Shown: positions 35,201 through 42,239 of the stretch, in pieces | Position numbering within the stretch: the stretch's first letter is position 1 | Layout: each line of letters begins with the position of its first letter | From: Parelaphostrongylus tenuis | Lineage: Eukaryota > Nematoda > Chromadorea > Rhabditida > Metastrongylidae | NCBI GenBank assembly: GCA_019055375.1 | Contig: JAHQIW010001340.1 | Location: 248,001 to 312,000, forward strand | Direction: 5' to 3' | Length of the DNA: 64,000 nt | Notes under the pieces: generated by a model | Told to the model about the DNA's origin: nothing | Databases searched by the model: none | Seen by the model: only the letters and a program-made list of their open reading frames with translations | Position numbers and translations under genes: made by a program

Positions 35201-35224
35201 GTCCTCTTCGCGCCAATTACTCAT
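23090..35224 (-). CDS. tail-anchored coiled-coil protein, complete gene of about 25 exons
   Basis: The start codon (35222-35224) lies four bases after a TTTTGCAG acceptor. Exons (minus, high to low): 35109-35224, 33030-33372, 32896-32976, 32669-32824, 32502-32602, 32268-32400, 32080-32196, 31901-32008, 30826-30949, 30706-30773, 30400-30487, 29369-29493, one uncertain near 28.78-28.87 kb, 28091-28180, 27913-28024, 27288-27440, 27132-27214, 26471-26635, 26117-26257, 24148-24279, 23975-24085, 23768-23887, 23519-23733, 23275-23451, 23090-23207. Phases agree at essentially every junction outside the uncertain exon. The product is about 1,070 residues: an acidic N-terminus, a Ser/Pro/Lys-rich basic region (exon 2), then long heptad-like coiled coils (such as LTAVEKENAALRQKIEDQQK). 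It ends in one hydrophobic helix (LIMLAFLLGVLVAVPPV) and a 16-residue basic tail. The architecture resembles golgin, giantin or KASH tethers. The tail lacks the Pro-rich KASH ending, so a Golgi or ER tether is more likely. Family identity not established. Confidence 0.8.
24379..24634. mobile_element. TTAA-type MITE (GACCGTGGACCCACGG family)
   Basis: The left end TTAATCCTTACGAGACCGTG continues into GACCCACGGTTCCTGCGTCT. The right end mirrors it (GAGACGCAGAGACAGTGGGT, then CCACGGTCTCGTGAGGGCTAA). It sits in an intron of the coiled-coil gene. Sister copies are near 30.0, 33.5 and 36.65 kb. Confidence 0.75.
24908..25159 (-). pseudogene. hydrophobic membrane-protein-like open frame inside an intron
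   Basis: A minus-strand frame of 83 residues with two hydrophobic stretches (IIYVVTFSSPFSVPVLLP and YKFISLIIAWCSAFITI) separated by FGGMFPLCYEDP. The pattern resembles two helices and a loop of a nematode seven-pass receptor, but no signature motif proves it. It lies between exons 26117 and 24148 of the coiled-coil gene and lacks clear splice sites, so a gene fragment or chance is equally possible. Confidence 0.25.
25245..25440 (+). repeat. SINE, tRNA-derived, CACTGGCCGAGTG family
   Basis: Starts with a box-A-like GGCACTGGCCGAGTGATTAA. Its body (CTATCCTCGAGATTGCAAAG, then TTCCACGGCATTTATGAG) matches copies at 36.95 and 51.65 kb (plus) and 36.05 kb (minus). It sits in an intron of the coiled-coil gene. 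Confidence 0.65.
26735..26940 (+). repeat. CCTTTCGGGAC-type element end
   Basis: TCAATCCTTTCGGGACAGCA opens a stretch that later includes AGGCTTTCTTATTGGCTGTA and AAATAAAATTACGCTCCACC. These are diverged versions of the end blocks of the 18.5 and 38.2 kb elements. One end only. Confidence 0.4.
27640..27860 (-). repeat. SINE, tRNA-derived, GTGGCGCAGTGG family
   Basis: Minus-strand copy: its 5' end at about 27850 carries the box-A block GTGGCCCAGTGGTTAGAGTT and the 3' end carries GACTCATTAT. The same family is at 31.1 kb (minus) and 31.6, 36.5, 62.2 and 63.7 kb (plus). Confidence 0.6.
28505..28600 (+). repeat. SINE, tRNA-derived, GTCGTGGTAGCATGC family
   Basis: Box-A-like GTGTCGTGGTAGCATGCGCC and box-B-like GCGGGTTCAACTTCTGC are at tRNA spacing, but no intact acceptor stem or anticodon loop can be drawn. 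Related copies are at 34.5, 35.55 and 59.5 kb. Confidence 0.65.
29110..29350 (+). other. plus-strand open frame nested in an intron of the coiled-coil gene
   Basis: A frame from about 29140 reads SSSSDSHQTPYPERNLVSYV, then LLHVGTPQYGYHVDPTENKF and stops at TAA near 29360 after about 70 residues. It is GC-richer than the surrounding intron and not low complexity. It overlaps a different open frame (29089-29316). A nested-gene exon, a retrocopy fragment or chance cannot be separated from sequence alone. Confidence 0.25.
30039..30290. mobile_element. TTAA-type MITE with AAT-rich centre
   Basis: Left end TTAACCTTTTCGGGACCGTG, right end GGTGGGTCCACGGTTTTG, with an (AAT)n-rich centre at 30170-30240. 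Sister of the elements at 24.4 and 33.5 kb. Intronic in the coiled-coil gene. Confidence 0.6.
31035..31240 (-). repeat. SINE, tRNA-derived, GTGGTGCAGTGG family
   Basis: On the minus strand it begins GCGCGTGTGGTGCAGTGGAC, followed by a box-B-like TCGATTCGATCTCACGC and a conserved tail (GACTCGCGATGGCCGACCAA reads on plus). It is the inverse of the copy at 31.5 kb; the two lie about 270 bases apart in an intron of the coiled-coil gene. Confidence 0.65.
31512..31735 (+). repeat. SINE, tRNA-derived, GAGGCGCAGTGG family
   Basis: Box A CTGAGGCGCAGTGGCTAGAG, box B TCATTCGATCTCACGAG, tail CACCGTGAGTCATTATAAAG. Tail and head are shared with the copies at 27.7, 31.1, 36.5, 62.2 and 63.7 kb. Confidence 0.65.
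32625..32668 (-). other. GC-AG intron of the coiled-coil gene (short)
   Basis: Exon 32669-32824 ends at CAG|GCAAGT. This is a GC donor with otherwise ideal consensus, and the next exon begins at 32602 after TCCTTTAG in matching phase 0. GC-AG introns are rare but recognised in nematodes. No GT donor gives an open frame here. The feature marks the donor side of the intron. Confidence 0.6.
33496..33746. mobile_element. TTAA-type MITE, complete
   Basis: Perfect TTAA at both borders (33496-33499 and 33743-33746). Left end TTAATCCTTTCGAAACCGTG, right end GGTCCACACAATCGAAGGGG then TTAA. Inner blocks CTCTGCATCTCTAATC and GATTGGAGATGCAGAG also pair. It lies in intron 1 of the coiled-coil gene. TTAA duplication is typical of piggyBac-like and some other cut-and-paste families. 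Confidence 0.75.
34445..34560 (-). repeat. SINE, tRNA-derived, GTTGTGGTAGCACGC family
   Basis: Minus strand: box A GTGTTGTGGTAGCACGC, box B GCGAGTTCAACTTCGCC. Same family as the copy at 28.5 kb, in opposite orientation, in intron 1 of the coiled-coil gene. Confidence 0.6.
34685..35072. mobile_element. MITE with about 170-bp inverted arms in intron 1
   Basis: Blocks on the left (ATTTTCCGAACTCTTTCG, CTCAAGTTTTTGCTTTA, ACATTTGTGTTGAGATGGAA, AACGATTGCTGATGCTAGG) return inverted on the right (TTCCATCTCAAAACAAATG, GAAAATTTTCCCGTCAGCC region). The two arms meet around 34880. The copy ends only about 40 bases before exon 1, so the first intron of the coiled-coil gene can form a long RNA hairpin beside its 5' splice site. 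Confidence 0.65.
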
Positions 35225-35236
35225 TTCTCTGCAAAA
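35222..35236 (-). promoter_or_regulatory. outron-type acceptor at the start codon of the coiled-coil gene
   Basis: Read on the minus strand, a T-rich tract and TTTTGCAG are followed by AGAA and the ATG. In nematodes, an acceptor this close to the start codon with no upstream exon usually marks spliced-leader trans-splicing. An ordinary 5'-UTR intron is the alternative. Confidence 0.5.
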
Positions 35237-35521
35237 AAAACAAGATAACTACACTGAGTACAAATGAGCAACCACTCATTACATACATTACAACGACAAT
35301 AGAAAGTGATTAAGAGTGAATCGGAGAGAGATAAGGAACGATAAGCACCAAGTCAAAGCGAAACGACAAGCGAATCGATAACAGTTCAAATCCTGGGTAG
35401 TAGCTTTCCAAGTATAAAGCACTTATTTGATCGCTCAGCACAGTAATGCTCGAAATCTCTAGTATTTTAACTCCACTTTTCGCAGTGTTATGATGTTTCG
35501 TATGTCACGTAAGAGAACTGA

Positions 35522-35625
35522 GTGATGAGCAAAAACACGGCCTCAGGGGGAATCGAACCCGCGTTTCATCCATAGCGGGGACGCGTGCCCTACCACTACG
35601 CCACGAAGGCAATTTGCCCCACTAC
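35522..35625 (-). repeat. SINE or tRNA pseudogene, best-preserved GGTTCGATTCC copy
   Basis: Minus strand: TGGCGTAGTGGTAGGGCAC (box A) and GCGGGTTCGATTCCCCC (box B). The ends GCCTTCG and CTGAGGC pair only partly, and the T and anticodon stems do not close, so this is not a working tRNA. A partial inverse copy at 35780-35850 (GCGGATTCGACTCCCGCC) lies nearby. Confidence 0.6.
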
Positions 35626-35919
35626 TCATTCTTCAACATCTCTATGTTAGCGATCAGCCATCAACCTTTAACAGGTTTGGTCAGGTATGCGATTTCGCTT
35701 AATAAATTCAGTTGAGCTGACATTCACTGTAATAACTGATACTCGGAATTTCCAGTATTTTCAGTGTATTTCTAGTGTTCCAACTGTATGGATGAAACGC
35801 GGATTCGACTCCCGCCTGAGGCCGTGTTTTTGCACCACTCAATTCTCTTAGATCATCACAGTGTTTTTTTCAGTGTGACGATCCCAGCACTTCTAGCATT
35901 CAATTCGCTTTTCATCTTC

Positions 35920-36092
35920 TTCTTGAAAGGCACAGAATACTGGTTGATTGAGTCTCCTTGCAATCCCGAGGATACCGTGGCTATGGCACTCCATAAGATA
36001 TTGTTGTTGACTGCCGTTTAGAGTTCGAGGGGTGGAGCTCGACTCCAGGCGCGCCGCGACCAGCATAGCAACCACTCGGCCACGGTGCTCAC
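35920..36092 (-). repeat. SINE, tRNA-derived, GCCGTGGCCGAGTGG family
   Basis: Minus strand: GAGCACCGTGGCCGAGTGGT, then a box-B-like CTGGAGTCGAGCTCCACC and the tail CCTCGGGATTGCAAGGAGAC. Sister of the copies at 25.3, 36.95 and 51.65 kb. Confidence 0.65.
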
Positions 36093-36099
36093 AAATATA

Positions 36100-36185
36100 A
36101 AGGAGAAGAGGAAGAAGAAAAAAGAGAGAAGAAAGAAGGAAAAGGAAAGGAGAAAGAAAAAGAGAAAAGACGAAGAAGGATAAAA
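36100..36185 (+). repeat. purine-rich low-complexity tract
   Basis: About 85 bases of GAAGAAGAAAAAAGAG-type sequence with almost no pyrimidines. It lies directly after the SINE head on this strand. Confidence 0.7.
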
Positions 36186-36427
36186 GACTGGATGGGAGGG
36201 CTAGTCGTGTAAGGGTGACGATTCAAAACCACTCATTTGCCGCGCAATATTTGTCGTTTGGAATGTCGTCGTGTTCAATCAATCGTTGTGTTAAAATGAG
36301 CGAACGATTTCCCTCGCATAGAGATTTGTTCTATCACGTTTTCTCTGGCCTTTGGATAGGGAATCTGAGCTAGAAGTACGTTCTGACGTGACTTCTAAAA
36401 AGCTGTCTCTTATACTCGACAATTTAC

Positions 36428-36640
36428 GCGCGTGTGGCGCAGTGGTCAGAGGTGCTGTTTGTCACACATGATCAGTTAGTCGATGGTTGATGGTTCGATC
36501 CTGCGCTCGATATCTAGCTTACTTCCTCCAAGATCAGTTTGGTATCAGACTTGTGTGGGACAATTGGAGCATTGACTTGATGCATCAGTAGATCACCACG
36601 AGTCATTGTGAAAACCAAATATGCATTCAATCACCTCAAA
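36428..36640 (+). repeat. SINE, tRNA-derived, GTGTGGCGCAGTGG family
   Basis: Box A GCGTGTGGCGCAGTGGTCAG, box B GATGGTTCGATCCTGCGC, tail CACGAGTCATTGTGAAAACC then AAATATGCATTCA. One of the best-preserved of the six copies in the window. Confidence 0.7.
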
Positions 36641-36647
36641 CAAAACC

Positions 36648-36830
36648 ATACCCTTTCGCGACCGCGGGTCCAAAGCCTCTGCATCTCTAACTGGCAGCTC
36701 TGCACGGTTTGCTCCACTTCCTCTGCATCTCTAATCTCCAGCGTGTTGAGCCCAACAACGGCGGGCTGTTGTGTCTAACAATGGCACGCTGCTGCGTCTA
36801 ACAAGGGCACTGTGTCTATCCACGTTGCAC
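36648..36830 (+). repeat. TTAA-type MITE family, one end
   Basis: ACCCTTTCGCGACCGCGGGT, then CCTCTGCATCTCTAACTGGC. This matches the left half of the element at 33.5 kb. The right end is lost. Confidence 0.5.
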
Positions 36831-36936
36831 AACACTGCTGAAATGAATCTCATTATACATCTCGTAGGTGTGCAAATATGACTCCACCGCTCAATTCCTT
36901 TTATTGCAATAGTAGTAAAGAAATGGGGAAGGGGTG

Positions 36937-37090
36937 GGAGGAGCGCCGTGGCCGACTGGTTGTGATGCGTGTGATGCACGGGGTTAAACTCCGTCCCCGA
37001 ACACTCTCCGGCAGTCAACAACGAATGCCCTATGGAACGCCATAGTCAGGCTATCCTCGAGATTGCAAGGAGCACGTTCAGTCAGTATTC
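36937..37090 (+). repeat. SINE, tRNA-derived, GCCGTGGCCGACTGG family
   Basis: GAGCGCCGTGGCCGACTGGT, box B GGGGTTAAACTCCGTCC, body CTATCCTCGAGATTGCAAGG. It directly precedes the hammerhead element at 37.1 kb. Confidence 0.65.
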
Positions 37091-37109
37091 TACGATCTGA
37101 TCTCGACAG

Positions 37110-37340
37110 ATCGAACAATCAAGTGTACAATACTGTCAATGGTGATTCATTTCACTTGACGGCACGTATAAAACGTTCGTCGTCGCCTACACTAAATAGG
37201 GGACTGGAGCACACCGGGAGGATTGGCTAAAGACGAAGGGCCTGCCCGACTGACGAGGCTCCCCAGGCTGAAACAAGTGTATCGAGCTGTACAAAAGCCC
37301 ATAAAGAGACCACTCGACGTGTTAGCTCAGATAATAATTT
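37110..37340 (+). mobile_element. hammerhead retroelement, second copy
   Basis: Body blocks CAAGTGTACAATACTGTC, GGACTGGAGCACACCGGGAG and GATTGGCTAAAGACGAAGGG match the copies at 45.2-45.8 kb. The tail GTGTTAGCTCAGATAATAAT matches all copies. The element has a 5' part that the 16.9 kb copy lacks. Confidence 0.65.
37238..37300 (+). ncRNA. hammerhead ribozyme, nearly intact
   Basis: Core CTGACGA (37250-37256) is allowed because position 7 is free. GAAA is at 37270-37273. Stem III is A-U and C-G around AAGT, and the cleavage triplet is GTA (H17 = A). Stem I GCCCGA/TCGAGC has one C-A mismatch, and outer GGGC/GCCC pair across TGTACA. Stem II is weak (GGCT/GGCT with two wobble pairs, loop CCCCA). 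Slow activity is possible; loss of function is equally possible. Confidence 0.6.
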
Positions 37341-37365
37341 TTATTTATAGTAAAGTTAAAGATAT

Positions 37366-38165
37366 TTGAGATTTTTTTTTATTCGAAAGTGGTTCAAAAC
37401 GCGATTTATATATAAGATATTCAAATACAAAGTATTTTATATGGTAGCTTTTGGAAGACTGAAAATGACAACTTTTATACCCAAAAAAGCTGTTTGCGGC
37501 AAGCTTTACTTTTCATTTGATTCAGAGAAAACCTCCGCTGACGAAAGGGAAGACTTTTTTTATTGCGTAGTGACCGGAGACGAAAAGTGGATTTTGCATT
37601 TTGACGATCCAAAGCCCGAAAGATCATGGACCGACCCCGAACATTTGGCGAAATTGACTGAAAAATGGAAACGATTCACTGAAAGAATGTTAGATGTGCA
37701 CATGATGGCATCAGCACAAAGTTCTCTACAACGAGCTCTGCAAATCTGGTGGTAGGCGTGGTTAATGCAGCGCTTTATAAATAGCAATTAATCAAATTAT
37801 ACCATGAATTGCGAATAAAACGACCGAAATGGGCCGTAAGACACGACAAAGTGAGTTTTGCATGATAATGCTTTACCTCATGTTGCAAACGCCGATCAGA
37901 ACGCCGTGGAAGAGTTGAGATGTGAGGTTTTAGGAGTTTACCTTACTCGCCTTACTCTCCGACACTGCATCATCAGATTAGCACTTCTTTCGCACGGTCT
38001 TTCTAAACTTGCTCCATCAATTACGATGAGATCAAAAAATGGCTTGACGATTGGGTAGCATGAAAAAACAAGATTTTTTTTTTCGATGACATTCACAAGT
38101 CACTCAAAAGCTGGAAAATCTTATTGTTAACGATGGAAACTCCAATTCAAATAATCGTTTTTCCT
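37366..38165 (+). pseudogene. mariner transposase relic, left copy of the palindrome
   Basis: The frame 37366-37755 includes VVTGDEKWILHFDDPKPERS (the first catalytic Asp block). After an internal deletion, MHDNALPHVAN (second Asp block) begins near 37858. The C-terminal block (KKQDFFFDDIHKSLKSW, ILLLTM) ends near 38150 in a shifted frame. The third catalytic block is frame-shifted, so no functional enzyme is encoded. Confidence 0.75.
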
Positions 38166-41100
38166 CAACCTACTACCTCTAAGGGACGACGTGTATCAGT
38201 TGTTGTACACAATTACTTGAAGGCCATTCTTGCTGTATAAAAATTTTCTTTTAGACAATTGGTGCTCATTCAAAAGCTATATCTCTGCTATTTCAACGAT
38301 ATGTTCAATTTCCTGAACAGTCTTTTTGTTGCGTTGCAGCAGCGAAAATAGAATAATGCTTCACACTCAGTTTTCCTCATTTGCTCTTTAATAATGTGAA
38401 TAATTTTTTGAAACGTTATCATAGCACGCTGTAAGACCGCAAAGAGGATCAAATTCCACTCCTAAAATGCTGCCCCGCCGCTTGGATGTCATAGGCGGTT
38501 TACTGGTAGCTATAGATGAAATTTATGAATCAGAGGCTATAAGGTTATCGTTACATAAGGAAGGAAATATTACGAATAAACTATTGCAAAGGTTTTTGAT
38601 ATAAAGAGTGATTACTTCTCTTGAAATGTTCATTTCTCGGCGGTAATATCAAGTCTTTGTAAAAAAAAAATTTTTTTCGACCCTTATTGACCATTTGTAT
38701 CGCCTGTCTTGCCAACACGTAGCTTGAAAGCACATCTTCTATAACCAAACATTTCCAATAGAGGTCTATGTGGAGGTAATTCTAATATGTAGCTCGAGTA
38801 AGTGTAGGAAAGCGCGCGTTCATCATTCTTTATGAACATGGCACTTCCCCTATCAGCACCCACATTCGAAAAAAGTGCTTTGCGCTCTTTCTAGACATTC
38901 TAGTAGTTATTCGATAGCATAGATCTCAAGAATTTGAAGGATTCTTTATTTTGCGAAAGGTCTTAATATTACGCGAAACAGTGAAGATAAAATGTTTTTA
39001 ACATCCAAGCGTCTTTCGATGAACAACTTTTTTGCAAAAAAATTTTAGCAGCTCTTCGATAACTTAAATATCGGCAAATTTAATGGTATACTTAGTTTTC
39101 CAAGAAATCTCTTTATTGCGCTTCAGAACTGAAATTAAGATTGTACATTTCATGCGACGCGAATGCTTTCCACAGGTATGTGCGTGTGTGTTGCAACATT
39201 GACAACAAGCTGTCGCTGTTCAATAACCAGTCGATAGCTCTAATCTCGAGGATTTCGATGGTTTGCTTGCCTTCTGAAAAAAATCTCTTTGAGAGCTGTA
39301 ACAAAAAAAATTTTTTTTGTTGCACATCTGAATATTTTCGCTAGACACGGCTTTTCTCTCAGGCTTTCCAACCTATTCGATAGCGAAAATGTGCAATATC
39401 AAGGATATGCGTAGTTTTCGATAAGGACTTCTTAGTGCGTTATTACAGCTAGTTTTACATTGGGTTTTACACTCGACGCTCACCGCACACCAAGTGTGAA
39501 TTGCGCCGCGCGATCGACACGGCGCCGAGTGTGGAACTCAATAATCTTTTAGCTGCAACAACGCACTGAAATGTCCTTCACAAAAACCAAGCTTGTCATT
39601 AAGATTGTTGGTATTTGTGCTATCGAATGGTTATTGAAGGTCTGAATGAAAACCTCTGTCCAGCGAAAGATGTTGAGTGTGGCAGAAAATTAGGTACTTA
39701 TATGTTGCGCGGCGACAAATTTTTTAACCCAACCCCATCCGCTGTAGTGAGTCTTATTAATTATGCGAAAGCTTAAATCTCTGGCTACAATCATACTTTG
39801 CCAGTTTCTCAAAATACCCTTTTGTGACGCTGTACCATTCAAAAGAATTTTTTTTCCCAGTCGCTTTTCGCTCCCATTTTTACCAGAAGTATAAAGCATT
39901 AGAAGCATGAAAAGCGTATCAGCGTGCACAGTATTTTCTGTTCTATCAAAACTGTGCGTTTTATCTGAAGTTTCTGTTCATGTGGTAAAAAATCCTCAAT
40001 AAAATAGCAATAGTTGCCGCCGTTTTAGAGCATAATGCGATAGATCACTGTCGAGTTACGAGGCAGATCAAGCGATTGTCCTACTATCAGATCGTTGCTG
40101 TGGCTTCCCTTCACATTTTACTAATCTATGAACCTTTTCGGAGAGTTCGCTTACCGGCCAACTCACGGAACCGTGTAACGGGACCAAGGCGTAACGACCG
40201 ATCGCGTTTGAAATATTGATATTCGATTGTAGAGTATTTCACCACATCGACAGAAATCCTCGAGATTTCAGCTATCGACTGGTTATTGAACAGCGACGGC
40301 TTGATGCCAATGTTGCAATATACATGCACATACCGGTAGAAGGCATACGCGCCGCATGTAATAATACAATCATAATTTCAGTTCTGAAGCGCAATAAAGA
40401 GATTTCTTGAAAAACTGAGTATACCATTAAATTTGCCGAGATTTGTGTTATCGAAAAACTGCTGATTTTTTTAAAGGAAAAGTTTTGCTCATCGAAAGAT
40501 GCTTTGATGTTAAATAACATTTTTCTTCACTGTTACGAGTAATATTGAGACCTTTTGGAAAATGAAACAAATCTTTCAAGTTCTCGAGAGTTGTGCAATC
40601 GAATAACTACTATAATGTCTAGAAAGAGCGCAAAGCACCTTTTCCGAATGTGGGTGCTGATAGGGGAAGTGCCGTATCCATAAACAATGATGAACGCGCG
40701 CTTTTCCTACACTTACTCGAGCTGCATATTAAAATTACCTCCACATAGACCTCTATTGGAAATGTTTGGTTATAGAAGATGTGCTTTCAAGCTACGTGTT
40801 GGCAAGACAGGCGATACAAATGGTCAATAAGGGTCGAAAAAAATTTTTTATATTACCGCTGAGAAATGAACATTTCAAGAGAAGTAATCACTCTTTATAT
40901 CAAAAAACCTTTGCAATAGTTTATTCGTAATATTTCCTTCCTTATGTAACGATAACCTTATAGCCTCTGATTCATAAATTTCATCTATAGCTACCAGTAA
41001 ACCGCCTATGACATCCAAGCGGCGGGGCAGCATTTTAGGAGTGGAATTTGATCCTCTTTGCGGTCTTACAGCGTGCTATGATAACAAAAAATTATCCACA

Positions 41101-41875
41101 TTATTAAAGAGCAAATGAAGAAAACTGAATGTGAAACATTATTCTATTCTCGCTGCTGCAACGTAACAAAAAGACTGTTCAGGAAATTGAACATATAGTT
41201 GAAATCGCAGAGATATAAGCTTTTGAATGAGTGCCAAATGTCTAAGAGAAAACTTTTATACAGCGAGAAAGGCCTTCATGTAATCGTGTACAACAACTGA
41301 CACACGTCATTCCTTAGAGGTAGTAGGCTGAGGAAAAAAGTTTATTTGTATTGGAGTTTCCATCGTTAACAATAAGATTTTCCAGCTTTTGAATGACTTG
41401 TGAATGTCATCGAAGAAAAGATCTTGTTTTTTTCATGCTGCCCAATCATCAAGCCATTTTTTGATCTCATCGTAATTGATGATGCACAGTTTAGAAAGAC
41501 CGTGCGAAGGAAGTGCTAATCTGATGATGCAGTGTGCGAGAGTAAGGCGAGTAAGGTAAACTCTCTAACACCTCACATCTCAACTCTTCCACGGCGTTCT
41601 GATCGGCGTTTGCAACATGAGGTCAAGCATTATCATGCCAAACTCACTTTGTCGTTTCTTACGGCCCATTTCGGTCGTTTTATTCGCAATTCATGGTATA
41701 ATTTGATTAATTGCTATTTATAAAGTGCTGCATTAACCACGCCTACCACCAGATTTGAAGAGCTCGTTGTAGAGAACTTTTTGCTGATGACATCAGGTGC
41801 ACATCTAACATTCTTTCCGTGAATCGTTTCCATTTTACTGTCGATTTTGGTGAATGTTCGCGTCGGTCCTTATGA
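37630..41875. repeat. large palindrome: 1.6-kb inverted arms around a 1-kb spacer
   Basis: Left arm about 37630-39270 and right arm about 40235-41875 are reverse complements over their whole length, with few substitutions and one small indel region. For example, CTGCCCCGCCGCTTGGATGT at 38462 returns inverted at 41035. Each arm holds the same deleted mariner on its outside and an inner part of the TTCGGGACG-type end family. The spacer (39270-40235) includes a GC-rich hairpin at 39470-39530. It is either a foldback transposon grown from the inner family or an inverted duplication that captured the mariner. Confidence 0.8.
41320..41875 (-). pseudogene. mariner transposase relic, right copy of the palindrome
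   Basis: Inverse of the left copy, carrying the same internal deletion. It keeps the ERMLDVH-, HDN- and KNGL-like blocks on the minus strand but is not open. The shared deletion shows that the copy decayed before it was duplicated, or that the arms have been converted to match. Confidence 0.7.
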
Positions 41876-42239
41876 CACAACGCACTCCTCTAGACCTCAC
41901 AGTTATCATTCATTCCTCTAAAACTTCGCGAGGGAAATCCTTCCTGCAAATCTGTGTGGACCTATATACAAAACTGTGGAGTCAGAAAAGGTACTCGATG
42001 TATAAGCTCAACGAATTAAATAGAGTTTGGGTCACGTAAATTTGATGAAAAGCAGCAAAAAAGCTGTTAACAGAAGATCTGCTCTGCTCTACTTCTATAC
42101 AGTAGGAAGATCCGTCTCTGTACAACATTACAGCATGTAATTGAAATATATTTTGCATGACTAAGGATGCTTTTCACAATGCTTGATATAACGTACTCTT
42201 GTACTTTGAGAGTGGCCGCTAGGCTTCATTCAAGTTCGC

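Noticed and set aside
35522..35625. Candidate tRNA gene
   Set aside because: Box A and box B are good, but acceptor, anticodon and T stems do not close; treated as a SINE.
37250..37273. Change of CTGATGA to CTGACGA read as a fatal mutation
   Set aside because: Position 7 of the hammerhead core tolerates any base, so this alone does not inactivate it.
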